This document shows positions 34,712 through 43,886 of a stretch of DNA of 59,883 nucleotides, piece after piece. Each line of letters begins with the position of its first letter. Within the stretch, counting starts at the first letter, position 1. This stretch comes from Ralstonia sp. 25mfcol4.1 (GTDB lineage Bacteria > Pseudomonadota > Gammaproteobacteria > Burkholderiales > Burkholderiaceae): contig NZ_FNJO01000017.1 in assembly GCF_900104095.1 (NCBI RefSeq), forward strand, positions 63,703-123,585. The letters run 5' to 3'. The notes under the pieces are model-generated. The model did not search any database. It saw only the letters and a program-made list of their open reading frames with translations, and had not been told where the DNA came from. Made by a program: the position numbers and the translations under genes.

Positions 34712-35950
34712 ATGACCGCTCCTTCCGGAAATTTCGATAACGTCCCCGATCTCGCCCCCCATCCCGATACACCCCGCAACCGTGCCGCCGACCGCCGCGC
34801 GCTACTGGCGCTTGGCGTGGGCAGCTTCGGTATCGGCACGGGCGAGTTCGTCATCATGGGCCTGTTGCCCGATGCCGCACGCGACCTGGCCATCAGCATC
34901 CCCGAGGCCGGCCACCTGATCAGCGCCTACGCGCTGGGCGTGGTGATCGGCGCGCCGCTGCTGGCGGTGCTGGGTGCGCGCTGGCCGCGCCGCAATCTGC
35001 TGATCGCGCTGATGGCGTTCTTCGCCATCGGTAACGTGGCCAGCGCACTCGCGCCGACGTATCTGTCGATGCTGGTCCTGCGGTTGCTGACCGGCTTTCC
35101 GCACGGCACCTACTTTGGCGTGGCGGCGCTGGTGGCGGCCGGGCTGGTGCCGCGTGAGCGTCGCGCCCAGGCCGTGGGCCTGGTCATGCTCGGCCTGACT
35201 GTGGCGACACTGGTGGGGGTGCCCATCGCGGCCGGCATCGGCACATGGCTGGGCTGGCGCGCCGCATTCATGATCGTGGGCGCCATTGGCGCGCTGACGG
35301 TGCTGCTGGTCTGGCGCTGGGTGCCGTTCGTCCCGGCTGACCGCCATGCCAGCCCGCTGCGCGAACTGTCGGCACTGGCGCGCAAGCAGGTGTGGTTCAC
35401 GCTCGGCATCGGCGCGATCGGCTTTGGCGGCATGTTTGCCGTGTTCAGCTATGTCAAGCCGACCATGCTCGAAGTGGCGCACATGCCGGCCAGCGGCATT
35501 CCGATCGTGCTGGCGCTGTTCGGCGTCGGGATGGTGGCCGGCAACCTGGCGGGCGCCAAGCTGGCCGACCGCGCATTGATGCCGACGGTGGGCGGTGTCC
35601 TAGTGTGGTCGGCGCTGGTGCTCGGCGCATTCGTGTTCACGGCGCACCACGCCTGGCTGGCGTCGCTGAACGTGATGCTGGTGGGTACGGCGGTGGCGCT
35701 GGGCCCGCCGCTGCAGATCAGGCTGATGGACGTGGCCGGCGACGCACAGACGCTGGCCGCCGCGCTCAATCATTCGGCCTTCAACATGGCCAACGCGCTG
35801 GGCGCCTGGCTGGGCGGCGTGACCATCGCCGCCGGCATGGGCTGGACATCCACGGGCTGGGTTGGCGCGCTGCTGGCGCTGGGCGGGCTGGCCGTGTTCG
35901 CGTGGTCGCTGTCCAGCGCGCCGCGCCGTGACGTTACCGTGACGGCTTGA
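34712..35950 (+). CDS. MFS transporter, DHA1 (AraJ/YdhP-like)
   Basis: This 412-residue protein has 12 predicted helices. The conserved start LALGVGSFGIGTGEFVIMGLLPD and the loop LTGFPHGTYFGVAALVAA are characteristic of the AraJ/YdhP/PbuE branch of DHA1 exporters. It should export a small metabolite, sugar or drug by proton antiport. Its 3' end overlaps the convergent metallopeptidase gene by 17 bases. Confidence 0.9.
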   Translation: MTAPSGNFDNVPDLAPHPDTPRNRAADRRALLALGVGSFGIGTGEFVIMGLLPDAARDLAISIPEAGHLISAYALGVVIGAPLLAVLGARWPRRNLLIALMAFFAIGNVASALAPTYLSMLVLRLLTGFPHGTYFGVAALVAAGLVPRERRAQAVGLVMLGLTVATLVGVPIAAGIGTWLGWRAAFMIVGAIGALTVLLVWRWVPFVPADRHASPLRELSALARKQVWFTLGIGAIGFGGMFAVFSYVKPTMLEVAHMPASGIPIVLALFGVGMVAGNLAGAKLADRALMPTVGGVLVWSALVLGAFVFTAHHAWLASLNVMLVGTAVALGPPLQIRLMDVAGDAQTLAAALNHSAFNMANALGAWLGGVTIAAGMGWTSTGWVGALLALGGLAVFAWSLSSAPRRDVTVTA

Positions 35951-37109
35951 TGTCGGGCTTGACGTCGGGCTTGACGTCGGCGCTGGCGGCGGGCTGGCCG
36001 GCTGGCTTGGCTGCCGGCGTGCCGGCCGGCGGCTGCGCGGGGCTGGCATGCTCGCGCGCCGCCGCATCGATCACCCGATGCACAAACTCCAGCTTGGCCA
36101 CCACCGCCGACGACAGTGTGAACGGGTAGCCATCCGGCACGCCCAGACTGCGGTTCAGGCTGTTCAGCACGTAGGTCAGCGGAAACCAGCGTTGCATCAG
36201 GCTGCGGAAACTGGCGTCCTCCACGGGCGTCTGGTCGGTCAGCGTCGGCTCGCGCGGGCTTTCCGGCTTGAGCACCAGCCCGCATGACTGGGCTGTGTCG
36301 AGCGTATCCACCATATGCAGGTAGTGGGCCCAGGTTTCGGCCCAGTCTTCCCACGGATGCATCGTCGCGTAGGCGCTGACGAACGACGCCTGCCAGTCGG
36401 GGGGCGCTCCATGGTCATAGTGGCGTTGCAACGCCGCCGCGTAATCGGCGCTTTCGTCGCCGAACAGCTTCCGGAACGGTTCGATACGCCGCGTGCCGGC
36501 AACCAGCCGGTTGAAGTAGAAATGCCCCACCTCATGCCGGAAGTGCCCCAGCAGCGTGCGATAGGCTTCGCCCATCTCGGTGCGGGTGCGCTCGCGGTAC
36601 GCGTCGTCGGCTTCGGCGATGTTGATGGTGATACGGCCGTTGTCGTGCCCGGTCATCGCCGGGTCGTGCGGGCCGGTGTTGGCCAGGAAGTCGAACTGCA
36701 GGCCCGATACGGGGTCGTCGTCGCGCGAGATGACCGGCAACCCGAGCGACAGCAGCGTATAGAGCAGGCGCCGCTTGGCGGATTCCAGCCGGTACCAGTA
36801 CAGGCGGTTCTCGGGTGCTTCGAGGTTGGGGATGGTGTGGGTCAGCTTGCACGCCTCGCACAGCGTGGCGGGGTCTTCCGCGGGCACCATCCAGTTGCAG
36901 ACCGCTTCCACCTGGTAGTTGTGACAGCGGCGGAACATGGCGCCGTGAGCATCGGGATGCAGGCTGCGCCAGCCGCCGGCATCGTCGCCCTCGAAGGCCG
37001 CCAGCTGCGACAGGGCGGGAATGAAGCCAAGCGTGGCCTGGCAGCGTTCGCAGGCGATGTTCTCGAAGAACACCAGGTTGTCGCAGCGATTGCAGTGGAA
37101 CGTCTTCAT
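35934..37109 (-). CDS. Zinc-ribbon putative metallopeptidase (DUF2248/Peptidase_Mx type)
   Basis: This 391-residue cytoplasmic protein has an N-terminal zinc ribbon with Cys6, Cys9, Cys20 and Cys23. Other conserved Cys lie around residues 71 and 84-87. The gluzincin-like motif HEVGH is at residues 192-196, and a downstream HPWEDWAETWAHY may supply the third ligand Glu. This architecture matches the putative zinc-binding metallopeptidase family, whose substrates are unknown. The start was set at MKTFHCNRC; upstream sequence is low-complexity. The C-terminus carries short DVKPD repeats. Confidence 0.88.
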   Translation of the reverse strand: MKTFHCNRCDNLVFFENIACERCQATLGFIPALSQLAAFEGDDAGGWRSLHPDAHGAMFRRCHNYQVEAVCNWMVPAEDPATLCEACKLTHTIPNLEAPENRLYWYRLESAKRRLLYTLLSLGLPVISRDDDPVSGLQFDFLANTGPHDPAMTGHDNGRITINIAEADDAYRERTRTEMGEAYRTLLGHFRHEVGHFYFNRLVAGTRRIEPFRKLFGDESADYAAALQRHYDHGAPPDWQASFVSAYATMHPWEDWAETWAHYLHMVDTLDTAQSCGLVLKPESPREPTLTDQTPVEDASFRSLMQRWFPLTYVLNSLNRSLGVPDGYPFTLSSAVVAKLEFVHRVIDAAAREHASPAQPPAGTPAAKPAGQPAASADVKPDVKPDIKPSR

Positions 37110-37224
37110 GGCGCCGGCTCTCCGTGCCGGGCAGGCGGCGCCCGGTTGCCCTGATCCTGCCCGCAACGGGGCGGGCCGGCAACCGGAGGCTGTCCTACAA
37201 GGGCGGCCGGCGCCGCCCGCGACG

Positions 37225-37950
37225 TCAGAAGAACGACGAGTCGTCGTCCTGGCTGGCGTCGACGTAGTCATCCAGCCCGTTGTCCAGGTTGCCGTTGTCG
37301 GCCAGCAGCGCGTTGTCGCGCTGGCCGCCGCTGCCGCTGTCGTCGCCGTAGAAGTTGTTCACCACGGTCTCGGAACCCGTCGCCGGTTGGCCGCCGAAGA
37401 AGCCGCCGCCGCTGTTGCCGCGATGGAACAGGTTTTCGATCCCCTGGAACAGCATGGCCCCGCCCGCCACCCCGGCGGCCGTGGTGGCGATGCTGCCGAG
37501 CGTGCCTCCCAGCCCGCCGCCCAGAAAGCCCGGGCGGGCCGCCTGGGCCGCCTGGGCCGGTTGTGCCGGCGTGGCCTGGTACTGGGGGGCGGCAGGGGGC
37601 GCGGAAGGATAGGGCTGCTGCGGCGGATACTGCGGCGCCGGCGCGGCCTGCGGCGCGCGGCCGGCGCTGTTGCCCCAGGCGGCGTCGTTGTCCATGAAGC
37701 CGCGTCCGCCAGCGCCATTGGCGGCCTGCGCCGCCTGCAACTGTGCCTGGAGCGACTGGATCTGCGTCTGCGCCTGTTGCAGCGCGCGATCGAGCAGCAT
37801 CGACCGCTGCACCAGCAGATAGGCGGTATCGGGCTGGCGCGCGGCGGCATCGGCAATCATGGCCGCCGCCTGGGCGTCCTTGTTGTCCACGCGCGCCTGG
37901 GTCAGTTGGCTCAGGAAGGCTTCCAGTGCTTGCACGTCTTGGGGAGTCAT
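37225..37950 (-). CDS. DUF2076 family protein
   Basis: This 241-residue protein starts MTPQDVQALEAFLSQLTQAR and has an N-terminal coiled coil (to about residue 75), a Pro/Gln/Ala-rich middle, and a Gly-rich segment GGGLGGTLGSIATTAAGVAG. The acidic end is rich in Asp with SSFF at the terminus. These are the hallmarks of DUF2076, thought to be envelope-associated, but its function is not known. It lies 115 bases upstream of the metallopeptidase gene on the same strand. Confidence 0.88.
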   Translation of the reverse strand: MTPQDVQALEAFLSQLTQARVDNKDAQAAAMIADAAARQPDTAYLLVQRSMLLDRALQQAQTQIQSLQAQLQAAQAANGAGGRGFMDNDAAWGNSAGRAPQAAPAPQYPPQQPYPSAPPAAPQYQATPAQPAQAAQAARPGFLGGGLGGTLGSIATTAAGVAGGAMLFQGIENLFHRGNSGGGFFGGQPATGSETVVNNFYGDDSGSGGQRDNALLADNGNLDNGLDDYVDASQDDDSSFF

Positions 37951-38080
37951 GGCGTCACCTCTTGGGGTTCGGTTGCGGTACGGCTCAAATCTAGGGCCGC
38001 AGACTTAAACGAAACTTAAAGCAACCCGCGTGGCCGGGGGCTACACTTTTGTTTCGAATGATCTCCACGCGAAACAATTC

Positions 38081-39055
38081 ATGTCCGCCCTGCGCACGCT
38101 CTATCCCGAAATCGAACCCTACGAGACCGGCACGCTCGACGTGGGCGACGGTCATGTCCTGTATTTCGAACGCGTCGGCACGCGCGGCGCCAAGCCGGCC
38201 GTGTTCCTGCATGGCGGGCCCGGCGGCGGCATTTCGCCGGACCATCGCCGCCTGTTCGATCCGGCGCGCTACGACGTGCTGCTGTTCGACCAGCGCGGCT
38301 GCGGGCAATCCACGCCGCACGCGTCGCTGGAGGCCAATACCACCTGGCATCTGGTGGACGACATCGAGAAGCTCCGCCAGTTGATGGGCGTGGAACAATG
38401 GCTCGTGTTCGGCGGCTCCTGGGGCTCCACGCTGGCGCTGGCCTACGCGCAGACCCATCCGGCGCGTGTGAGCGAACTGGTGCTGCGCGGCGTCTACACC
38501 GTCTCGCAGGCCGAACTCGACTGGTACTACCAGTTCGGCGTCTCGGAGATGTTTCCGGACAGCTGGGCGCGCTTCCAGGCCCCGGTGCCCGTCGCCGAGC
38601 GCGGCAACATGATGGCGGCCTATCGCAAGCTGCTGACCGGCGATGACCGGCAGAAGCAACTCGAAGCCGCACGCGCCTGGAGCGTCTGGGAAGCCGAAAC
38701 CATCACGCTGCTGCCCAACCCCGACATTGCCGCCAAGCACGACGAAGGCCACTTTGCGCTGGCCTTCGCGCGCATCGAGAACCACTACTTCACCCATCGC
38801 GGCTGGCTCGACGACGGCCAGCTGCTGCGCGATGCCTACAAGCTGGCCGGCATTCCCGGGGTGATCGTGCATGGCCGCTACGACATGCCGTGCCCCGCAC
38901 GCTATGCCTGGGCGCTGCACCAGGCGTGGCCTGACGCCGACTTCCACTTGATCGAAGGCGCGGGCCATGCGTGGACCGAGCCCGGCATCATGGACCAGCT
39001 TCTGGCCGCCACCGACCGCTTCGCGGCCGCGGATTCCGGCAAATCGAGGAATTGA
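38081..39055 (+). CDS. pip: Proline iminopeptidase
   Basis: This 324-residue cytoplasmic serine peptidase removes N-terminal proline from peptides. The alpha/beta hydrolase signatures of the S33 family are present: HGGPGGG (oxyanion), FDQRGCGQS, and GGSWGSTLAL with the nucleophile Ser. The catalytic Asp is in GRYDMPCP and the His in GAGHAW. The length matches the family. The longer in-frame start 17 codons upstream lacks similarity, so the ATG at 38081 was chosen. Confidence 0.95.
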   Translation: MSALRTLYPEIEPYETGTLDVGDGHVLYFERVGTRGAKPAVFLHGGPGGGISPDHRRLFDPARYDVLLFDQRGCGQSTPHASLEANTTWHLVDDIEKLRQLMGVEQWLVFGGSWGSTLALAYAQTHPARVSELVLRGVYTVSQAELDWYYQFGVSEMFPDSWARFQAPVPVAERGNMMAAYRKLLTGDDRQKQLEAARAWSVWEAETITLLPNPDIAAKHDEGHFALAFARIENHYFTHRGWLDDGQLLRDAYKLAGIPGVIVHGRYDMPCPARYAWALHQAWPDADFHLIEGAGHAWTEPGIMDQLLAATDRFAAADSGKSRN

Positions 39056-39187
39056 TCTATCCGCCGGAAAGCCCGTGGCGATCGAACGATCGTGCGCCTA
39101 TACTGGCCTCTGTTGCGTTGCAGCAATGTCTGCAAGTCACGCGGACATGGTTGTTGCAGCATCCGAAGTCAGAGTCTGGAGAGCACG

Positions 39188-39397
39188 ATGGTTCCTTGCG
39201 AACTTTGCAAGAACCTGCTGGGTCGTCCCGGTCATGTTCCGCCCCACCCGCGCCTGGCGCGGTCCGGCGATGCGACGATGCACGCCGGCAGGCAGGTCTT
39301 TGTCTACACATGCCAGCACTGCCATCAGAGGATCGTGCTGTCCACGCACGATGATGGCGCCGATTACTGGACGGGACACGAACCCGGCGGACCCTAG
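39188..39397 (+). CDS. Small double-CxxC putative zinc-binding protein
   Basis: This 69-residue protein has CELC near the N-terminus (Cys4/Cys7) and CQHC (Cys45/Cys48), the spacing of a treble-clef or ribbon zinc site. GGAG lies 7 bases before the ATG. There are no other domains. It is the only gene between pip and the MscS channel. Confidence 0.72.
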   Translation: MVPCELCKNLLGRPGHVPPHPRLARSGDATMHAGRQVFVYTCQHCHQRIVLSTHDDGADYWTGHEPGGP

Positions 39398-39427
39398 GCC
39401 CGCCGGGTCGGCGTCCCGCAGCAGCCC

Positions 39428-41866
39428 TCAGGTGCCGAGCGCCGCCGCCATGTTTTCCACGCGCAGCGTCTGCGGTTCGGACAGCGAGATATTGGCTGCC
39501 CGCAGCCGCTTCAGGATCTCGAACAGCAGGTCGCTCTTGGTGCCCGCCGCGATGCGCGGACTGCCCACATAGCCCGTGACGCTAAGCGTGATGCCATTGG
39601 GCGCCAGCTGGCTGAACGTGACCGATGGCGCGGGAATGTCCAGGATGCTGTCGTTCTCGCGATAGACCTCCAGCAGCAGGTCGCGCACGGCTTCGGGGTC
39701 GGTGTTGAGCGGGAAGGTGAGCTGCAGCGTGGCCACGCCCTGCGTGCTGTTGCTCATCGTGACGTTGCGCACGTTCTGCGAGATGAGTTGCGAGTTTGGC
39801 ACGATCACCGTCGATCGGTCGCCCAACTGGATCTCCGTGGCGCGCACGTTGATGCGGCGGATATCGCCTTCCACGCCGGCCAGGCTCACCATGTCGCCCA
39901 CCTTCACCGGCCGCTCGGTCAGCAGGATCAGGCCCGACACGAAGTTCTTCACGATCTCCTGCAGCCCGAAGCCGATACCCACTGACAGCGCGCTGACGAT
40001 CCACGCCAGGTTTTCCCATTTCACGCCCAGCAGCGACAGCGTCAGCAGCACCAGCAACACGTAGCCCACATTGCTGAACAGCGTGATCAGCGATGCGCGC
40101 AGGCCGGGCTCGGCGCAGAGCTTGGGCAGCAGTTCGGCGTCGAGCCAGCGGCGCACCGAGCGCAGCAGCCAGATGCCCACGGTCAGCGCGATCACCGCAT
40201 TGAGGATGCGTTCCGGCATGATGTTCATGCTGCGCAGCCGTTCGCCGCCCAGCACGGTCAGCAGGCTGTTGAGCAGGTCCACCGGCGTGGTGCCGAAGCC
40301 GCCCGTCAGCAGCGCCAGCACGGCCAGCAACAGCAGCACGCTGGCACCGATGCCGGACAGCACCGTCGACACCTGCTCCAGATGCGAGTCGCCCACTCCG
40401 AACAGCTGCTTGATGACCCGGCCGCTGCGATGGCTGGCCGAGAACAGCGCCTCGCAGATGTCGCGCGTGAGCTGGGTCAGCAGGTACAGGCTGCACAGCA
40501 CGATGTCGAACCAGACCAGTTCGTAGGTCAGGAAGCGCGCGAAGCTGATGTAGCCGATCAGCAGGGCACCGAACGACACCGCCACGATCAACGTGACGGC
40601 AGCGTGGATCAGCCCGGCCAGCGTGGCGCGCTCTTCGGGCCGCTCGCCGGCGGCCACCAGTTCGCTGCGCACGCGGTTGGCGCGCAGCAGCGCCGCGCCG
40701 ATGGTCAGCACCACCACCAGCGAGACCAGGCCGCGTCCCAGCAGCGTGACCTGCACGGTCGTATCGGCCATGCGGTTCAGTTGTTCCAGCGTGCCCGCGA
40801 GCAGCAGCAGGCCCGCCAGCACCGTGGGGAACGGCCGCATCGCCAGCGCCACCGGATCGGCCAGCGCGGGCAGCCGCCAGCTCGGATGCCGCGTGCAGAG
40901 CAGCGCGCGGCCCAGGCCGGCGATCAGCGCGCTGGTCATGGTCAGCTTGGCGATCTCGTTCATCAAATCCTGCAGCGCGGGCGATATCTCGTCGCCGCCC
41001 GTGAAGGCCGCATAGACGATGCGCACGGCCAGCGCCGTGGTGGCCACGGTGGTCAGCGCCGTGGCCAGGGCCAGCGCGCTGCGGCGCAGGCGCGTTTCCG
41101 GCAGCTGGGTCAGGCAGAACCAGGCCAGCCCGCGTTCCAGCAGGCGCCGGCCGAGCGACCAGACCGCCAGCGCGACCGCCAGCAGGATGATGGTCTTGCC
41201 GCGTTGCGAAGACTCCCACGCCAGCTGGATGCGCGGCCCGATGTCGTCGGTAAAGTTGCCCAGGCGCTCGCGGTCTTCCTCGGACACCTTGAACAGCGGC
41301 GTCCAGAAGGTGGGGTTCAGGATGCTTTCCGAGCGCAGCGCGAGCTGGTCCTTCAGGCGGCTGCGCTGCAGCTTGGCCAGCTGGTCGCGCAGGTGGGCGA
41401 TGTTGTCCTTGCTGTCGGCGGCCTGCTTCAGTTCGTCGTCGAGCTGGCTCTTGCGCGCGTTCAGTTCCGCCCGCTGCCTGATGACGGCGGGCGCTTCCTT
41501 GGCGGCGTCCTTGGCTTTGCTCCCGGGGCTGGCTTCGGGCGGGGGGCCGAGCAGATCGACCTGGGCCTGCAACTGGGCGCGCTGCGGCGTCAGCGACGCG
41601 GTGAGCTTGTCGACATCGTCGTCGAGCTGCTTCAGCGCGTCGTTGAGATCGCCCAGCTTGATGTTGCCGGACGCACTGGACGCCTGCTGTTTCACGCGAT
41701 CCTGCTCGGACTGCAGGCGCTTCAGTTCGGAGATGGCTTCGGCGTGCGTCAGCGTGGGAATTTGCTGCGCTTCCGCCTCGGAGGCGGGTTCGGCCGCGAA
41801 ACCTGCGGGCACTTGGATCAGTGCCGCGATGACAAGGCTCATGATGAGCCAGGAGATTCGGCGCAT
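39428..41866 (-). CDS. Large MscS-type mechanosensitive channel with DUF3772 domain
   Basis: This 812-residue inner-membrane protein has a signal peptide, then a periplasmic coiled-coil region (about residues 35-185, DUF3772 type). About eleven transmembrane helices and the C-terminal MscS core follow. The pore-lining and beta-domain part includes GIGFGLQEIVKNFVSGLILL and VGDMVSLAGVEGDI. It should open under membrane tension and protect against osmotic downshock. Divergent from the VOC gene. Confidence 0.92.
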   Translation of the reverse strand: MRRISWLIMSLVIAALIQVPAGFAAEPASEAEAQQIPTLTHAEAISELKRLQSEQDRVKQQASSASGNIKLGDLNDALKQLDDDVDKLTASLTPQRAQLQAQVDLLGPPPEASPGSKAKDAAKEAPAVIRQRAELNARKSQLDDELKQAADSKDNIAHLRDQLAKLQRSRLKDQLALRSESILNPTFWTPLFKVSEEDRERLGNFTDDIGPRIQLAWESSQRGKTIILLAVALAVWSLGRRLLERGLAWFCLTQLPETRLRRSALALATALTTVATTALAVRIVYAAFTGGDEISPALQDLMNEIAKLTMTSALIAGLGRALLCTRHPSWRLPALADPVALAMRPFPTVLAGLLLLAGTLEQLNRMADTTVQVTLLGRGLVSLVVVLTIGAALLRANRVRSELVAAGERPEERATLAGLIHAAVTLIVAVSFGALLIGYISFARFLTYELVWFDIVLCSLYLLTQLTRDICEALFSASHRSGRVIKQLFGVGDSHLEQVSTVLSGIGASVLLLLAVLALLTGGFGTTPVDLLNSLLTVLGGERLRSMNIMPERILNAVIALTVGIWLLRSVRRWLDAELLPKLCAEPGLRASLITLFSNVGYVLLVLLTLSLLGVKWENLAWIVSALSVGIGFGLQEIVKNFVSGLILLTERPVKVGDMVSLAGVEGDIRRINVRATEIQLGDRSTVIVPNSQLISQNVRNVTMSNSTQGVATLQLTFPLNTDPEAVRDLLLEVYRENDSILDIPAPSVTFSQLAPNGITLSVTGYVGSPRIAAGTKSDLLFEILKRLRAANISLSEPQTLRVENMAAALGT

Positions 41867-41977
41867 GACTTGGGGCGCGGTGGTTGACCGGCCCGGCAGT
41901 ATAAAAGCCGCGCTTCGCTGGCCCGGTGTACATTACGCCTTGCACTGCACAGCTTCACATGCTGTTACATAATCGCC

Positions 41978-42000
41978 GCTCCGGGGACCACCTCCGGAGC
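41978..42000 (+). promoter_or_regulatory. Short hairpin in the leader of the VOC gene
   Basis: GCTCCGG (41978-41984) pairs with CCGGAGC (41994-42000) across a 9-nt loop, ending about 6 bases before the AAAAGG ribosome-binding site. It might tune translation of the VOC protein. Confidence 0.35.
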
Positions 42001-42019
42001 CACAAAAGGACGCCCCGCC

Positions 42020-42424
42020 ATGACGCTCGCGATCGAACGCCTCGACCATATCGTGCTCAACGTGAAGGACGTGGAGGCCAGCGTGGCCTGGTACGAACAG
42101 GTGCTGGGCATGCAGCGCGAAGACTTCGCGTCGCGCACCGGCCAGCGCGTGTCGGTCAAGTTCGGCCAGCAGAAAATCAACCTGCGCCCGGTGGGCGAAG
42201 ACGCCGTGGCGTGGTTCACCGGCGTTCACCCGACGTCGGGAAGCGACGACCTGTGCTTCATCACGAAGATGCCGCCGCAGGAGGTGGTCGCCCATTTCCT
42301 GGCACACAAGGTGGCCGTGGAAGTCGGGCCGGTGCAGCGCACCGGCGCGCTGGGGCCGATGACGTCGGTGTATTGCCGCGATCCCGACGGCAACCTGATC
42401 GAAGTGGCGAGTTATCCGGTGTAG
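42020..42424 (+). CDS. VOC-family (glyoxalase/dioxygenase-fold) protein
   Basis: This 134-residue single VOC domain starts ERLDHIVLNVKDVEASVAWYEQVLG, shortened here to LDHIVLNVKDVEASVAWY. Metal-binding candidates are His10 and Glu128 in DPDGNLIEVASY. It resembles GLOD5-type proteins of unknown substrate. The role could be isomerisation, lyase action or fosfomycin-type thiol addition. It is followed 55 bases later by a cytochrome c gene. Confidence 0.9.
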   Translation: MTLAIERLDHIVLNVKDVEASVAWYEQVLGMQREDFASRTGQRVSVKFGQQKINLRPVGEDAVAWFTGVHPTSGSDDLCFITKMPPQEVVAHFLAHKVAVEVGPVQRTGALGPMTSVYCRDPDGNLIEVASYPV

Positions 42425-42479
42425 CCGGGCGCGTCCGGGCGCGTCGTATGGCAGGCCGATTCCATTCTCATCACGCATC

Positions 42480-42863
42480 ATGAAGTTCGCTGCACCGCTT
42501 GCATTTACCCTGTTTTCCGTCACCGCTGCCCATGCCGCCGGCGACATCGACAAGGGCAAGGACATCTTCACCACCCGCTGTGCATCGTGCCACCACGTGG
42601 GCCCGTCGGCCCGCGCGGCCTTCGGGCCGCAGCTCAACGGCGTGTTCGGCCGCAAGGCCGGCGGCACCGACGACTACCGCTATTCCGATGCGATGAAGGC
42701 GTCCCCGGTGGTCTGGGGCGACGACACGCTGCGCGCGTTCCTGGAATCGCCGGCCAAGGTCGTGCCCGGTACGAAGATGCGCTTCTGGGGCATGAGCAAC
42801 GCGCGCCAGCTGGACGATCTGCTCGCCTACCTGCGCACGTTCCCGCCGCAGACGCAGCCGTAG
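42480..42863 (+). CDS. Periplasmic class I c-type cytochrome
   Basis: This 127-residue protein has a Sec signal peptide (cleavage after AHA near residue 19), one heme-binding CASCH at residues 34-38 and the probable axial ligand Met100 in GTKMRFWG. The layout is that of a soluble cytochrome c2/c550. It should carry electrons in the periplasm. It is convergent with a LysR gene. Confidence 0.93.
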   Translation: MKFAAPLAFTLFSVTAAHAAGDIDKGKDIFTTRCASCHHVGPSARAAFGPQLNGVFGRKAGGTDDYRYSDAMKASPVVWGDDTLRAFLESPAKVVPGTKMRFWGMSNARQLDDLLAYLRTFPPQTQP

Positions 42864-42878
42864 CAGCCGCCGTAGCCG

Positions 42879-43769
42879 TTATGCCACGTGGGCTTCGAGG
42901 ATGTCGATCATCCGCTGCGCCAGCGGTGACAGATAGGCCCCTGCGCGCGTGATGACGCCCACGCGGCGCCCCAGGTCCAGCGCATCGGCGCGCAAGCCAA
43001 TGGGCCGCAGGCCCAGGCGCTTGCTGTTGGTCGTCGATCCGGCAATGCACAGCATCTCGGTGCCGCGCACCAGGTCGAACAGCGTGGCGCTGCCGAAGTC
43101 CGTTTCCACGCGCAGTGCGGGCGCCGGCAGGCCGACGCTGGCAAAGGCGCTGTCGATCTGCTGGCGGATCAGCACGTGCCCGGTCGGCAGCAGCCATTGC
43201 TGGCCCACCAGATCGGCCAGTGTCAGGTCGCGGCGGCGCTGCAGCGGATGGTTTTCGTCGGCCACCACGGCCAGGCGGTCGGTGAACAATTCGCGCGTGG
43301 CCAGCGCCGGGTTGGCCACGCGCGGCAAGGGAGCCACGGCCAGGTCCAGATCGCCGGCCTGCACCTGATCCATCAGCTCGCGCGCCACGCGCATGCTCAG
43401 GCGCAGCCGCGCCACCGGCCGTTCGCGCAGCAACTGCTGGCAGGCGCCCAATACCAGCGCGTTGGGCATCGACGGCGAATAGCCGAGCCGCAGCAGGCCT
43501 TGTTCGCCGGTCTGAATGCCGCGCATCTCCTTGATGGCGTCGTCGTATTCGAGCCGGATGCGCCGTGCCCGCTCCAGGAATACCGTGCCGGCCTGCGTCA
43601 CGCGCATGCCCAGCGTGGTGCGCTCGAACAGCGGCACCCCCAGTTGCGCCTCGACCCGCTGGATCGCCTTGGTCAGCGCCGGCTGGTTCATGCCGAGCGC
43701 CTCAGCCGCGCGGCCAATTCCGCCGTGGGCGCCCACCGCCAGCACATAGTCCAGATCGCGTGTCTCCAT
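42879..43769 (-). CDS. LysR-family transcriptional regulator
   Basis: This 296-residue regulator has an N-terminal winged helix (METRDLDYVLAVGAHGGIGR, with NQPALTKAIQRVEAQLG) and a C-terminal effector domain. It is divergent to the acyl-CoA ligase, acyl-CoA dehydrogenase and Bug receptor genes, with a 117-base gap. It is the likely activator of that set, with the imported acid or its CoA ester as inducer. Confidence 0.92.
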   Translation of the reverse strand: METRDLDYVLAVGAHGGIGRAAEALGMNQPALTKAIQRVEAQLGVPLFERTTLGMRVTQAGTVFLERARRIRLEYDDAIKEMRGIQTGEQGLLRLGYSPSMPNALVLGACQQLLRERPVARLRLSMRVARELMDQVQAGDLDLAVAPLPRVANPALATRELFTDRLAVVADENHPLQRRRDLTLADLVGQQWLLPTGHVLIRQQIDSAFASVGLPAPALRVETDFGSATLFDLVRGTEMLCIAGSTTNSKRLGLRPIGLRADALDLGRRVGVITRAGAYLSPLAQRMIDILEAHVA

Positions 43770-43886
43770 CGTGTCGTGGGTTCCTCATTCCTATCGTTTA
43801 TGACTTTATTCCAGTCGCGACATTGTGGTGATGCCCTCCATCTTACAGACTTGGGTCACACCAAAATATCCCGATTGGAGACAACG